A stretch of 64,000 bases of DNA from Chryseobacterium indologenes (GTDB lineage: Bacteria > Bacteroidota > Bacteroidia > Flavobacteriales > Weeksellaceae), in the NCBI RefSeq assembly GCF_018362995.1, contig NZ_CP074372.1, forward strand, positions 2,480,001 to 2,544,000, given 5' to 3'. How positions within the stretch are numbered: the stretch's first letter is position 1; the number at the start of each line of letters is the position of its first letter. Below, piece by piece: positions 16,428 to 26,724 of the stretch. Position numbers and translations under genes: made by a program. The notes beneath the pieces are model-generated. The model ran no database searches. It had not been told where the DNA came from and saw nothing but the letters and a program-made list of their open reading frames with translations.

Positions 16428-19100
16428 ATGTTAAAAAAATCTTCAAACAAAAATCTCAATTCCGCCGCTCTTGTAAAATTGAAAGAAGCTGCTGCCGAGA
16501 GCGAAAAAATGATTTATGCCCTTCTGGAAACCTCAGAAGAAGGCCTCAGCGAAAACACGGTAAAAGACCGGCTGAAAATTTATGGTAAAAATGAAATTGC
16601 AACTCAAAAAGCGCCCTCATGGGTCAAACAGTTTGCCCATTCTTTCTTTAATCCATTTAATTATATCCTGGCCTGTATTGCTATCATTTCATTATTTATT
16701 GATGCTATTCTTGTACCTGCCGGGGAAAAAGATTTCAGTACCAGTATTATTATTTCCGTGATGCTGCTCTTCAGTACGGTTTTAAGATTCATTCAGGAAT
16801 TCCGAAGCAACAAAGCGGCAGAAGCATTAAAAAAGATGGTAAAGACAAGCTGTCTCACCAAAAGAAAATTTAATGAAAGTAAAGAAATAGAAATCACTGA
16901 AATTGTCCCCGGAGATATGATTATTCTGTCCGCAGGGGATATGGTTCCGGCCGACTGCAGAATTCTTAAGAGTAAAGATCTTTTCATCAGTGAATCCATC
17001 CTGACGGGAGAAGCACTTCCTGTAGAAAAAAATGCACTCCCCATCAAAGAAGCCAAAGACCGCAATCCCCTCAGCCTTCAGAATATATGCTTTATGGGTA
17101 CCAATGTAGTAAGCGGATCTGCAACAGTTGTTGTGGCAAACACGGGTATTTTCACCTATTTCGGAAGCATCAGCAGAAGCCTGGCTTCTAAAAGACCAGA
17201 AACTGCTTTTGATATCGGGATCAATAAAGTGAGTTATCTGCTGATCAGATTTATGCTGATCATGACTCCTGTTATTTTCCTTATTAACGGATTGGTAAAA
17301 GGAGACTGGATGCAGGCTTTATTATTTGCCATTGCTGTTGCCGTAGGATTAACTCCTGAAATGCTTCCTATGATTGTTACTGCCAATCTCGCCAAGGGAG
17401 CAGTCAATATGAGCAAAAAGAAAGTAATCGTTAAAAGACTCAATGCTATTCAGAATATCGGAGCTATGGATATTCTCTGTACTGATAAAACAGGAACGCT
17501 TACACTGGATAAAATTGTATTGGAAACCCACCTCAACGTTCGTGGTATTGAAGATGATGAAGTATTGAAATGGGGCTACCTCAACAGTTTTCATCAAACC
17601 GGCCTCAAAAATCTGCTGGATCAGGCAGTGCTGGATCATGCTGAAGTTCACAACCTGATGAAAGCTGATGAATTGTATCAAAAGGTAGACGAAATTCCTT
17701 TTGATTTTGAAAGAAGAAGAATGTCTGTGGTATTGAATACCTCTACGGGAAAACACCTGATGATCTGTAAAGGTGCAGTCGAAGAAATGCTTCCTTTATG
17801 CCAATATGCATTAGATCCAGGCGAAGATCACAGCCTGCATATCGAGAATGATAATAGTGTTCCACTGGATGATCTTATGAAACAGCAAATTATCAGAATG
17901 TCCGAAAAACTGAATGCGGAAGGACTACGTGTATTATTGATTGCCATCCGGGAATTTGACGGTGATCATCCACTGAATTATTCTGTTGCTGATGAAAATA
18001 GCCTTACGCTTACAGGATTCATGGGATTCCTTGATCCGGCGAAACCCTCTGCAGAACCAAGCATCAAAGCTTTACACAAACTGGGCGTAGAAGTAAAAGT
18101 AGTAACCGGTGATAACGATATAGTGGCTAAAAAAATATGCCACGATGTAGGAATTCCTATCAATACTATTATGCTTGGTGAGGAACTGGAGCATATGAGT
18201 GATGAGGAACTTTGCAAGGATATGGACCTCTATTCTGTTTTTGCTAAAGTAAGTCCTCTACAAAAACAACGTATTGTAAAAATATTAAGATCCAAGGGTC
18301 ATACCGTTGGCTTTATGGGAGATGGGATCAATGATGCGGCAGCCATAAAGGAAGCAGATGTAGGAATCTCCGTTGATACCGGGGCAGACATTGCCAAAGA
18401 AAGTGCAGATATCATTCTGTTGGAAAAAGATCTGATGGTCCTTCGAAGCGGAGTGATCTATGGAAGAAGAACTTTCGGAAATATCGTGAAGTATATAAAA
18501 ATGACTGCCAGCAGCAACTTCGGAAATATGTTCAGCATGATCGGAGCCAGTGCGTTGCTTCCGTTTCTGCCTATGCTTCCGCTGCAGATTCTGACACAGA
18601 ATTTACTGTATGATGTATCGCAAGCCTCCATTCCATGGGATACGATGGATAAAGACTTTCTGGAAAAACCGAAAAAGTGGGAAGCTGCAAGCATTAAAAA
18701 ATTCATGCTGTATATAGGTCCTTTGAGTTCCATTTTTGATTATGTGACTTTTGCTGTGATGTTCTTCATTTTTAAAGCCAATACACCGGAACAACAAGGT
18801 TTGTTTCAGACTGGCTGGTTTGTGGAAGGGTTATTATCTCAAACCTTGATTGTTCACATTATCAGAACAAAAAAAATTCCATTTATCCAAAGCTGGGCCG
18901 CCACACCGGTAGTTGCTTTAACAAGTTTAATCATGCTGATCGGAATCCTGGTTCCCTTCACTCCAATGGCCGTATATCTGAAAATGCAGCCTTTACCTCT
19001 GAGTTATTTTCCTTATTTAATAGGAATTCTTACAGGATACTGTGTTTTAACCCAGCTTGTGAAACAATGGTTCATCAAAAAATTCGGACAGTGGCTTTAG
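16428..19100 (+). CDS. mgtA: magnesium-translocating P-type ATPase
   Basis: An 890-residue P3B-type ATPase that imports Mg2+ across the inner membrane. It has an N-terminal cation-ATPase domain, the TGEA version of the TGES actuator motif at 193-196, the VGLTPEMLPMI helix at 306-316, the phosphorylation motif DKTGTLT with Asp353, and GDGIND at about 631-636. LTPEMLP is characteristic of MgtA/MgtB rather than calcium pumps. It follows mgtC closely, so both are likely controlled by the same leader, and is 60 bp upstream of the RND adaptor. Confidence 0.95.
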   Translation: MLKKSSNKNLNSAALVKLKEAAAESEKMIYALLETSEEGLSENTVKDRLKIYGKNEIATQKAPSWVKQFAHSFFNPFNYILACIAIISLFIDAILVPAGEKDFSTSIIISVMLLFSTVLRFIQEFRSNKAAEALKKMVKTSCLTKRKFNESKEIEITEIVPGDMIILSAGDMVPADCRILKSKDLFISESILTGEALPVEKNALPIKEAKDRNPLSLQNICFMGTNVVSGSATVVVANTGIFTYFGSISRSLASKRPETAFDIGINKVSYLLIRFMLIMTPVIFLINGLVKGDWMQALLFAIAVAVGLTPEMLPMIVTANLAKGAVNMSKKKVIVKRLNAIQNIGAMDILCTDKTGTLTLDKIVLETHLNVRGIEDDEVLKWGYLNSFHQTGLKNLLDQAVLDHAEVHNLMKADELYQKVDEIPFDFERRRMSVVLNTSTGKHLMICKGAVEEMLPLCQYALDPGEDHSLHIENDNSVPLDDLMKQQIIRMSEKLNAEGLRVLLIAIREFDGDHPLNYSVADENSLTLTGFMGFLDPAKPSAEPSIKALHKLGVEVKVVTGDNDIVAKKICHDVGIPINTIMLGEELEHMSDEELCKDMDLYSVFAKVSPLQKQRIVKILRSKGHTVGFMGDGINDAAAIKEADVGISVDTGADIAKESADIILLEKDLMVLRSGVIYGRRTFGNIVKYIKMTASSNFGNMFSMIGASALLPFLPMLPLQILTQNLLYDVSQASIPWDTMDKDFLEKPKKWEAASIKKFMLYIGPLSSIFDYVTFAVMFFIFKANTPEQQGLFQTGWFVEGLLSQTLIVHIIRTKKIPFIQSWAATPVVALTSLIMLIGILVPFTPMAVYLKMQPLPLSYFPYLIGILTGYCVLTQLVKQWFIKKFGQWL

Positions 19101-19160
19101 TACAAAAATTCTAACCACACATATAAAGTGAAATTAAAATAATGGTTATAAATAACTTAT

Positions 19161-20261
19161 ATGAGAAAAACAGTCTTAACAATAGTCTTTTTGACATTGG
19201 TAACCTCTTGTAAAAATCCCAAAAGTGAAACTCCGCAGGATCAGGATCTCCGTATAAAAAACGATCACGTGACCGTTCCTGAAAATAATCCCATTTTCAA
19301 AAAAATTAAAACACAGGTTGTTACCGAACAGGAACATAGTGAGGGAGTAATCTCAGCAGGAACAATCCAGGCGATTCCCAATCACTATGCGGAAATTGCC
19401 AGCCCTTTTTCCGGAAGAATTACCCGGTCATTTATTCAGCTTGGACAAAATATTCCTGCCGGAAGCCCGCTTTTCGAGATCCTTTCTTCAGATTATTTTT
19501 CAGTCCAAAAGGATTATACAGATGCCTTGAATGATGTACAGCTTGCGGAAAAAAATTACAGACGCCAGCAAGATCTTGTCAAGCACGGAGTAGGTATCCA
19601 GAAGGAACTGGACGAAGTAGAAACCGATTTTAAAAATAAAAAGACATCTCTTTCCAACGCATCTTCAGCTTTAAAGGTCTATAACAGCAAAGGAGGGATA
19701 GGAAGTCCTCTCATTGTACGAGCTCCTATCAATGGAGAAATTATTTCCAACAAAATTGTAAACGGCCAATATCTAAAGGGAGATGCAGATCCGGTAATGA
19801 TTATCGCAGAATTATCAAAAGTCTGGATTTCCGGTGATGTAAAGGAAAAAGACATTCGTTTTGTCAATACCGGAGATCAGGTTTCAGTAAAGGTAAGTGC
19901 CTATCCGGACAGGAATATTACCGGAAAAGTGTATCACATCAATGAAATAGTGGATGAAGGCACCCGAAGTATAAAAGTTCTTATTGAATGTGATAATCCA
20001 GACAGAAAATTAAAACCTGGAATGTACGCCACTGTGCAATTCTCAACAACTCCTGAAAAAGCAGTGATGATTCCTGTAACGGCATTAATGCAGCAGGACA
20101 GTTCGCAATATGTATGGGTAAAAACCGGTAATAATCAATATAAAAAACGTTCTGTGACAACGGGAGAAACCGATGAAAAAACAGTAAGAATCACATCAGG
20201 ATTAAAACCCGGAGAAACCATCATGACTGAAGGAGGAATTTATATGCTGGATGCAAAATAA
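19161..20261 (+). CDS. RND efflux periplasmic adaptor, lipoprotein
   Basis: A 366-residue membrane-fusion protein. Its signal ends in a lipobox with Cys17 (LVTSC). It then shows the barrel-sandwich halves (IASPFSGRITRSFIQLGQNI and VRAPINGEIISNKIVNGQ), a coiled-coil hairpin between them, a beta-barrel region and a membrane-proximal domain ending in GLKPGETIMTEGGIYML. It bridges the pump and the outer-membrane channel encoded just downstream. The 60-bp gap from mgtA has no terminator, so it may be read from the Mg2+ operon. Confidence 0.92.
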   Translation: MRKTVLTIVFLTLVTSCKNPKSETPQDQDLRIKNDHVTVPENNPIFKKIKTQVVTEQEHSEGVISAGTIQAIPNHYAEIASPFSGRITRSFIQLGQNIPAGSPLFEILSSDYFSVQKDYTDALNDVQLAEKNYRRQQDLVKHGVGIQKELDEVETDFKNKKTSLSNASSALKVYNSKGGIGSPLIVRAPINGEIISNKIVNGQYLKGDADPVMIIAELSKVWISGDVKEKDIRFVNTGDQVSVKVSAYPDRNITGKVYHINEIVDEGTRSIKVLIECDNPDRKLKPGMYATVQFSTTPEKAVMIPVTALMQQDSSQYVWVKTGNNQYKKRSVTTGETDEKTVRITSGLKPGETIMTEGGIYMLDAK

Positions 20262-20276
20262 TGTAAAAGAAAAACT

Positions 20277-23200
20277 ATGAAGAAATTACTAACAATCTCT
20301 ATACAGAAGAGATGGCTGATGCTTGCTCTCTTCCTTTTACTGGGATTTTTCGGGTATTATTCCTGGACCAGATTATCCATAGAGGCTTATCCTGATATTG
20401 CTGATGTGACTTCACAAGTGGTAACGCAAGTTCCGGGGCTGGCCGCTGAAGAAGTGGAACAACAAATCACCATTCCATTAGAAAGATCTCTGAACGGACT
20501 TCCCGGAATGCATGTCATGCGAAGCAAAAGTACCTTCGGGCTTTCCATTATTACGATGGTTTTCGATGACGGGATAGATGATTACTGGGCAAGGCAGCGT
20601 ATTCAGGAAAGACTGACGGATGTTGAGCTTCCATATGGTGCGCAGCCAGGATTAGATCCCCTTACCTCTCCCATCGGCGAAGTCTATCGTTATATTATCG
20701 AAAGCAACAACCACAGTCTGCGGGAATTGACGGATTTACAAAAATTTGTTATCATTCCCCGTATCAAACAGGTGTCAGGAATTGCTGATGTAACCAATTT
20801 TGGGGGAATTACCACTCAGTTTCAGATCGAGCTGGATCCGCATAAGCTTGAACAATACGGACTATCTCTGTCTGAAGTGACCGAAACTATTTCTAAAAAT
20901 AATGTCAGCGCCGGAGGCAGTATGCTTCCCCGCGGAAACCTTGCCTATGTCATCCGTGGAATAGGTTTGGTAAAAGATTTAAATGACCTTGGAAAAATTG
21001 TAGTCAAAACCCAAAATGGGGTTCCCGTTTTTCTGAATGATGTAGGAACGCTGAAATACGGAAACTTAGAAAGAAAAGGAATTCTTGGCTACACAGACCG
21101 AAAACGGAATTATTCTGAAAGTGTGGAAGGAATTGTACTTTTATTAAGGGGACAAAATCCTTCACAAGTACTGGAAGGCGTTCATGAAGCGATTGAAGAA
21201 CTGAATAACGAAACACTTCCTCCCGGAGTAAAAATCCATCCTTTTCTGGACAGAACAGATCTTGTAAAAACTACACTTACCACAGTTTCCCATACCCTTA
21301 CCGAAGGCATTGTACTGGTTATTATCGTACTGATTGTATTTCTTGGAAGCTGGCGGGGAGCTTTGCTGGTAGCGATTACCATTCCGCTTTCTTTATTATT
21401 CGCTTTTATACTCATGCATTTTACCAATATTCCGGCCAATCTTCTTTCACTGGGAGCGATTGATTTCGGGATTATTGTAGACGGAGCCATCGTCATGCTG
21501 GAAACCATTCTTAAGAAAAGAGAAGAAAATGCGGAAGAAACACTGGAAGAAAAGACCATTACCCAAAGAGTGATTGAGGTGGCAAAACCTATTTTCTTTT
21601 CAACCATTATTATCATTACCGCCTATCTGCCCTTATTTGCATTTGAAAGAGTAGAAAAAAAATTATTTACCCCTATGGCTTTTACTGTTGGATATGCCCT
21701 GTTGGGAGCCCTTGCTGTTGCATTGCTTCTGATTCCCGGATTAGCTTATGTGATCTATCGGAAACCACAGAAGATCTATCACAATAAATGGTTGGAAAAA
21801 CTAAGCACAGCCTATGGAAAAAGCATTGAAAAAATAATGCAAACTCCTAAAAGAGTTATTATTCCTATTATGATCGTTCTGGTTTCTGCCGGAATCCTAT
21901 CCTGGCATGTAGGAAAAGATTTTCTTCCCGAATTGGATGAAGGTTCCATATGGTTACAGGTACAGTTACCTCCTGGAATTTCTTTAGCCAAATCAAAAGA
22001 AATGAGTGATACTTTACGTGCCCGTACTCTCAGACATCCTGAAATCACTTATATGATGATTCAGGCAGGACGTAATGATGATGGTACCGACCCATGGACG
22101 GCTTCCCACTTTGAGGTATCTGTTGGAATAAAACCTTACAGCGAATGGCCTTCAGGAAAAACAAAAGCCGACCTCATCAAAGAACTTGCAACAGATTATA
22201 AAGATATGCCGGGATTCACCGTTGGGTTTTCACAACCTATGATTGATGGTGTCATGGATAAAATCTCCGGAGCTCACAGTGAGCTGGTGGTAAAAGTATA
22301 TGGAGAAGACTTTAAGGAAACCAGACGTATTGCAGAAAATGTATTATCCACTTTAAATACAATTCCGGGCTCTGCAGATCTTGCTATCGATCAGGAGCCG
22401 CCGTTACCTCAACTGCAGATTATTGCCAACAGAGACAAGATTGCTCAGTATGGACTGAATGTAGCAGATGTTGCCGACCTTATTGAAGTGGCATTGGGAG
22501 GGAAAGCCATTTCTCAGATCTTTATCGGCAATAAAGTGTATGACATTTCATGCCGTTATACAGAAGACAGCCGTAATACGCCGGATAAAATCGGAAATCT
22601 GATGCTGACTTCAGCTTCAGGAGCAAAAATCCCATTGTCTCAGGTGGCAGAAGTAAAATTAAGCACCGGTGAAAGTACCATTACCAGAGAAATGAACAAA
22701 CGTCATCTTACGGTAAAGCTGAATCTGAGAGGAACTGATCTTTCTTCTTTCCTGAAAAAAGCACAGGATAAAATTGAAAAAGATATCCAATACGATCACG
22801 AAAAATATCAGATCAAATGGGGCGGACAGTTTGAAAATCAAAACAGGGCGTATTCCAGACTGGCATTTATTGTTCCGCTGGCATTGGCAATCATGTTTCT
22901 TTTATTATACGGTGCATTTGGAGATTTCAGACAGGCTTTGGTTCTGATGTCTATTGTTCCACTGGCATTATTTGGAGGAATGCTGGCTCTCAATGTAAGA
23001 GGAATGTCTCTGAATGTATCTTCAGCCGTAGGATTTATCGCATTGTTCGGAGTTGCTATCCAGAACGGAGTCATTATGATTTCTCATATCAACGATCTCC
23101 GTAAGAAAGGATATGAACTGAAAGAGGCAGCCATCAAAGGGGCAAAAGATCGTTTCAGACCTGTACTGATGACCGCAACAGTGGCTGTAATTGGATTATT

Positions 23201-23372
23201 CCCTGCATCATTAGCCACAGGAATCGGTTCTGATGTACAGCGTCCACTGGCAACTGTGATTGTTTATGGACTGATGTTCTCCACTATTTTAACCCTATTC
23301 GTTTTACCAGCAATTTATTTTATGGCTGAACACCGAAACGAAAAACAAAATTTAGAATCAGATGAAAATTAG
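20277..23372 (+). CDS. CusA/CzcA family heavy-metal RND pump
   Basis: A 1031-residue proton-driven pump of the inner membrane. It has two sets of transmembrane helices and large periplasmic loops. Helix 4 carries the heavy-metal signature DFGIIVDGAIVMLE near residues 396-409, with the two Asp and one Glu used for proton relay in CzcA-type proteins. That places it in the HME subfamily, which exports Zn, Co, Cd, Ni, Cu or Ag. The exact ion cannot be fixed by eye. It is 15 bp after the adaptor and its end overlaps the next gene by 11 bp. Confidence 0.93.
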   Translation: MKKLLTISIQKRWLMLALFLLLGFFGYYSWTRLSIEAYPDIADVTSQVVTQVPGLAAEEVEQQITIPLERSLNGLPGMHVMRSKSTFGLSIITMVFDDGIDDYWARQRIQERLTDVELPYGAQPGLDPLTSPIGEVYRYIIESNNHSLRELTDLQKFVIIPRIKQVSGIADVTNFGGITTQFQIELDPHKLEQYGLSLSEVTETISKNNVSAGGSMLPRGNLAYVIRGIGLVKDLNDLGKIVVKTQNGVPVFLNDVGTLKYGNLERKGILGYTDRKRNYSESVEGIVLLLRGQNPSQVLEGVHEAIEELNNETLPPGVKIHPFLDRTDLVKTTLTTVSHTLTEGIVLVIIVLIVFLGSWRGALLVAITIPLSLLFAFILMHFTNIPANLLSLGAIDFGIIVDGAIVMLETILKKREENAEETLEEKTITQRVIEVAKPIFFSTIIIITAYLPLFAFERVEKKLFTPMAFTVGYALLGALAVALLLIPGLAYVIYRKPQKIYHNKWLEKLSTAYGKSIEKIMQTPKRVIIPIMIVLVSAGILSWHVGKDFLPELDEGSIWLQVQLPPGISLAKSKEMSDTLRARTLRHPEITYMMIQAGRNDDGTDPWTASHFEVSVGIKPYSEWPSGKTKADLIKELATDYKDMPGFTVGFSQPMIDGVMDKISGAHSELVVKVYGEDFKETRRIAENVLSTLNTIPGSADLAIDQEPPLPQLQIIANRDKIAQYGLNVADVADLIEVALGGKAISQIFIGNKVYDISCRYTEDSRNTPDKIGNLMLTSASGAKIPLSQVAEVKLSTGESTITREMNKRHLTVKLNLRGTDLSSFLKKAQDKIEKDIQYDHEKYQIKWGGQFENQNRAYSRLAFIVPLALAIMFLLLYGAFGDFRQALVLMSIVPLALFGGMLALNVRGMSLNVSSAVGFIALFGVAIQNGVIMISHINDLRKKGYELKEAAIKGAKDRFRPVLMTATVAVIGLFPASLATGIGSDVQRPLATVIVYGLMFSTILTLFVLPAIYFMAEHRNEKQNLESDEN

Positions 23373-24627
23373 AGTTCGATTTATCATATTATCTCTCGTA
23401 TTGCTGAGCATTACAGAGATGAAGGCACAGGAAAAAGAACTTTTATCATTCGAAGAATACCTGAGTCTTGTCGGAAATAAAAATCTGGGTTATGCCTCTC
23501 AAAAATACAATGTAAGTATGGCCGAAGCTACTATTCAGACTGCCAATATGTTTCCTGACCCTCAATTAGAAATGGAAACTACCAATAATGGAGTCAGTCA
23601 GAATATGGGATATGTGTATGGTGCATCACTAGGCTGGACCCTTGAATTGGGTGGTAAAAGAAAAGCCAGGGTAAATCTGGCCAGAAACCAATCGGAGCTG
23701 AGCAAAATACAGTTGCAGGATTTCTTCAGGAACCTGAGAGCAGATGCAAGCTTAGGATATATCGATGCTTTAAAATCCAGGGCTTTGCTTGAAGTACAGC
23801 AGGATTCTTATAAAAATATGCAACAGCTTGCAAAGTCCGACAGTATCCGTTATAGATTGGGAACCATATCACTTGTAACGTCCAAACAAAGTAAACTGGA
23901 AGCTGCTTCCCTTCTCAATGAAGTATATCAGGCTGAAAGTGCAGAACAGCAGGCGTTCACCAGTTTATCAGTTTTTCTTGGAGAAAGCAAAATTACAGAC
24001 AGAAATGTTGCCGGAGATTTTAATGCATTCAACAGGGATTTTAGTATTGATGATCTGGTTCTTCAGGCCTTAAATGAACGAGCAGATTTATTGGCTGCCA
24101 GACAAAATACAGAGGTTGCCAAAAGTCAGATCAGCCTTGAAAAAGCTAATAGAGTTATAGATTTAGGCATAAGTGCCGGAGCAGAACGACATACCGAAGC
24201 TACGAATGAAATTGCTCCTTCTCCCACCGTAAATGCTGTAAAAATGGGCATTAGCATTCCTTTGAAGTTTTCCAACAGAAGAAATGCAGGATTGAAAATA
24301 GCAGAAATGGCCCATTCGCAGGCAGAAGTTGAGTACAAACAAATCGAACAAGGAATAAAAGCTGAAGTAATGCAGGCTTATCAGCAATATACAGCTACCC
24401 AGAAACAGCTCAGACAATTTCATAACGGAATGCTTACGGAAGCACAAAACATTCTTGAAGGAATCACCTACAGCTACAAAAGAGGAGAAAGCTCAATCCT
24501 TGAAGTCCTGAATGCCCAGAGAACGTATAACAATGTAAGGAAAGATTATTATCAGGCTCTTGCAGACAATGCAGCTGCTTTGATTGAGCTTGAGCGTAAA
24601 GTTGGAATCTGGGATATTCATTTTTAG
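23362..24627 (+). CDS. TolC-family outer-membrane efflux protein
   Basis: A 421-residue channel protein with a signal peptide ending near MKAQ. Two repeats of long helices and beta-strands follow, ending in the typical ESSILEVLNAQRTYNNVRKDY segment. It overlaps the pump gene by 11 bp, so the three form one efflux complex (CzcC/CusC position). It is the last gene of the rightward unit, with a terminator about 150 bp beyond. Confidence 0.92.
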   Translation: MKIRVRFIILSLVLLSITEMKAQEKELLSFEEYLSLVGNKNLGYASQKYNVSMAEATIQTANMFPDPQLEMETTNNGVSQNMGYVYGASLGWTLELGGKRKARVNLARNQSELSKIQLQDFFRNLRADASLGYIDALKSRALLEVQQDSYKNMQQLAKSDSIRYRLGTISLVTSKQSKLEAASLLNEVYQAESAEQQAFTSLSVFLGESKITDRNVAGDFNAFNRDFSIDDLVLQALNERADLLAARQNTEVAKSQISLEKANRVIDLGISAGAERHTEATNEIAPSPTVNAVKMGISIPLKFSNRRNAGLKIAEMAHSQAEVEYKQIEQGIKAEVMQAYQQYTATQKQLRQFHNGMLTEAQNILEGITYSYKRGESSILEVLNAQRTYNNVRKDYYQALADNAAALIELERKVGIWDIHF

Positions 24628-24766
24628 CTGGAGGATGGAAGTTTCCAGATGTCGATGAATAAATACACACCATTTAATTAACTTTTTAATCGTAAAATAC
24701 ATACCATCAAACGACAAACATTGATTCTAAAAACACAACTATAACTTCCTGCTTCCATCCTCCAGC
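24627..24766. repeat. 15-bp perfect inverted repeat flanking 110 bp
   Basis: GCTGGAGGATGGAAG at 24627-24641, starting on the last base of the TolC stop codon, is exactly complementary to CTTCCATCCTCCAGC at 24752-24766. No frame lies between. The words resemble the GGAAG-rich stretch near 2.6 kb. Confidence 0.7.
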
Positions 24767-24775
24767 TTCCGGCAT

Positions 24776-24815
24776 AAAAAAGGCCCTGAAATTTAGATTC
24801 CAGGGCCCTTTTTTA
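24776..24815. terminator. bidirectional terminator
   Basis: AAAAAAGGCCCTG pairs with CAGGGCCCTTTTTT with one bulged C. It lies between the efflux operon and the convergent DUF1801 gene and touches the latter's stop codon. Confidence 0.85.
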
Positions 24816-25268
24816 TCTTTTATACTGAGATTCATAAATTCCGATCCAGTCATCAGGAGTCATTTTTTGACTCAGCTCGGCAATCAGTTCAAAAGGAATA
24901 TCTTCCACTTTTTTGAAGCGGACGCAGGATTTCCCCATATCCAGCTTCTTTTTGGAATGTTTTGGATATTCTCCTACGAACCAATCCAGAAGTTCCGGTT
25001 TTGAATACAAACCCATATGATACAGCGCTATAAAATTCTTCTGAGAAGCCAGATTGATGAACGGCAGCGGTGTTCCGGGTGCACAGTGATATCCGGCAGG
25101 AAATGTTGTCAAAGGAACTACCCAACCTATCATCCCATAATTTGTAGCGTCCTCAAAACCTTTCGGGAGATTATCATTTACCGCATCATAAAGTTTTTTG
25201 AAAGCTTCCTGTCTTTCTTCAGGAATCTTTGAGACATAATCTTCTATAGAAACTGACTGAATCTGCAT
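24813..25268 (-). CDS. DUF1801 domain protein
   Basis: A 151-residue cytosolic protein with the DUF1801 (YdhG-like) fold. Recognisable parts are an N-terminal helix with IPEERQEAFKKLYDAV, then NYGMIGWVVPL, the FINLASQKNFIALYHMG strand pair, and KLDMGKSCVRFKK near the end. The role is not established; relatives have been linked to iron chaperoning on weak evidence. It is 24 bp downstream of the next leftward gene, whose transcript may include it. Confidence 0.85.
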   Translation of the reverse strand: MQIQSVSIEDYVSKIPEERQEAFKKLYDAVNDNLPKGFEDATNYGMIGWVVPLTTFPAGYHCAPGTPLPFINLASQKNFIALYHMGLYSKPELLDWFVGEYPKHSKKKLDMGKSCVRFKKVEDIPFELIAELSQKMTPDDWIGIYESQYKR

Positions 25269-25292
25269 ATTGTAATTTTTTGTAAAATACGA

Positions 25293-26714
25293 TTATTTTA
25301 TAAAATTGTACACACTGAACATCTGAACATCCTTGCTGCTCTTTTGAAGGAACATCATTTTGTTGACATTCGGAACATATTGAATCATATTTCCATCTGC
25401 AAAACCATAGTTCTGGAAGAAGTTTCTTCCTTTATAATCAAGGCTTACTTCCTGAGGTTTCAGGTTGGCAAAATCAAAAACTTTCATAGAGAATCCTGTG
25501 TTTCCGAATGCTCCTTTAGGATAGAATGCAGAAATATAAAGCTTGTCTCCGGATTCAACCACGTGAATTCTTTTTCCAGTAGAAGTTCCTGCTGCTACAA
25601 ATTGCTTTACTTCCCCTTCTTTATTAAATTTAATCAGCATTCCTGCATCCAGAGAATATACGGGATCCGGGAAACGATTCATTGTTGTAGGCATCGGTCT
25701 TGTCACCGTTTCCTGCTGAACAGCCATTAAAGTCTCATCCCCTTTCACGATAGTTTTGATGACCTTCACGTCGTTCATATCTTTGCTTCCCGCTAAATTG
25801 GTATTGCTGATCACCGCTTTCCCGGATTTCATATCATAAAACATTACCGTTCCAAAAGTACTCGCTCCAATGGTAACTGCTGCATTTTTTCTTCCAAAAG
25901 TCACCAGATAATCATTGTCGTTTTTACTGAAAGCATATAATTTTTCAGGAATATATTTGTCATCAAATGGAAGATCTTTATCCTCAGTATTGGAAACCAA
26001 TTCCAACTTATAAGATTCCTTCCAGCCTGCAGCTTTACGCAGTACAACAATTTTCGCTGAGTTAGTTAATGTTAAAGATTTTTCAACATAATCATTACTC
26101 AATATAATTTCTTTGTTCCAAACCGGAGAAAGGGTTCTCAGGTCCAATACCAGAACATCATTTACATTATCTGTTTTTTTGTTGGCAAATCTGTCATTGA
26201 AGATGGCTGCATATTTTCCGTTTTCTGAGAAAAGTACATAAGTTGTACCCGATCTGTTGGTAGATTCAATATTGTATTTTGCAATACTCTTTGTTGTAAA
26301 AGTACCTTCTTTTTTACTGAAAACATGTTGAAAAACTTCTTTCCTGTTTTCCTTTCCAAAATATTCTTCAGTAAATGCTATAAATTTATCATCATCAATC
26401 TGCTGTGATCCCAAATAATTGTGAAGAACACCATTCGTTTTATTGGCGTAATCTTTCACATAAGTATCCACAAGACTTCCGTTCTGATCCAGTTTTCTCA
26501 TTAATAATTTCTTGTGAGGAAAAACATTTCTCATCAGTCCGTCAATATTGATGGCACTGAACATATAAGAATTGTAATCATCTGCCAGTACCAGTTTATC
26601 ATCCGTTTCAAGATTGGCATCCACCGTGAATTTTGTTCCCTCAGTCACTTTCGTCTGTGCATAAGAGTACACAGAAGCTGTAATTAATGCCGAAGCAATA
26701 ATCTGTTTAATCAT
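25293..26714 (-). CDS. secreted protein of unknown function (473 aa)
   Basis: I do not recognise the family. It has a signal peptide (cut likely after SYAQ) and no lipobox or T9SS tail. The body is a series of strand-turn-strand units of about 50 residues (for example NGKYAAIFNDRFANKK and SGDKLYISAFYPKGAFG), which suggests a beta-propeller-like fold, but no repeat motif is exact. It lies 10 bp after the 394-aa gene and was probably cotranscribed with it. Periplasm or cell surface is the likely place. Confidence 0.7.
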   Translation of the reverse strand: MIKQIIASALITASVYSYAQTKVTEGTKFTVDANLETDDKLVLADDYNSYMFSAINIDGLMRNVFPHKKLLMRKLDQNGSLVDTYVKDYANKTNGVLHNYLGSQQIDDDKFIAFTEEYFGKENRKEVFQHVFSKKEGTFTTKSIAKYNIESTNRSGTTYVLFSENGKYAAIFNDRFANKKTDNVNDVLVLDLRTLSPVWNKEIILSNDYVEKSLTLTNSAKIVVLRKAAGWKESYKLELVSNTEDKDLPFDDKYIPEKLYAFSKNDNDYLVTFGRKNAAVTIGASTFGTVMFYDMKSGKAVISNTNLAGSKDMNDVKVIKTIVKGDETLMAVQQETVTRPMPTTMNRFPDPVYSLDAGMLIKFNKEGEVKQFVAAGTSTGKRIHVVESGDKLYISAFYPKGAFGNTGFSMKVFDFANLKPQEVSLDYKGRNFFQNYGFADGNMIQYVPNVNKMMFLQKSSKDVQMFSVYNFIK

Positions 26715-26724
26715 ATCGTTTTCT

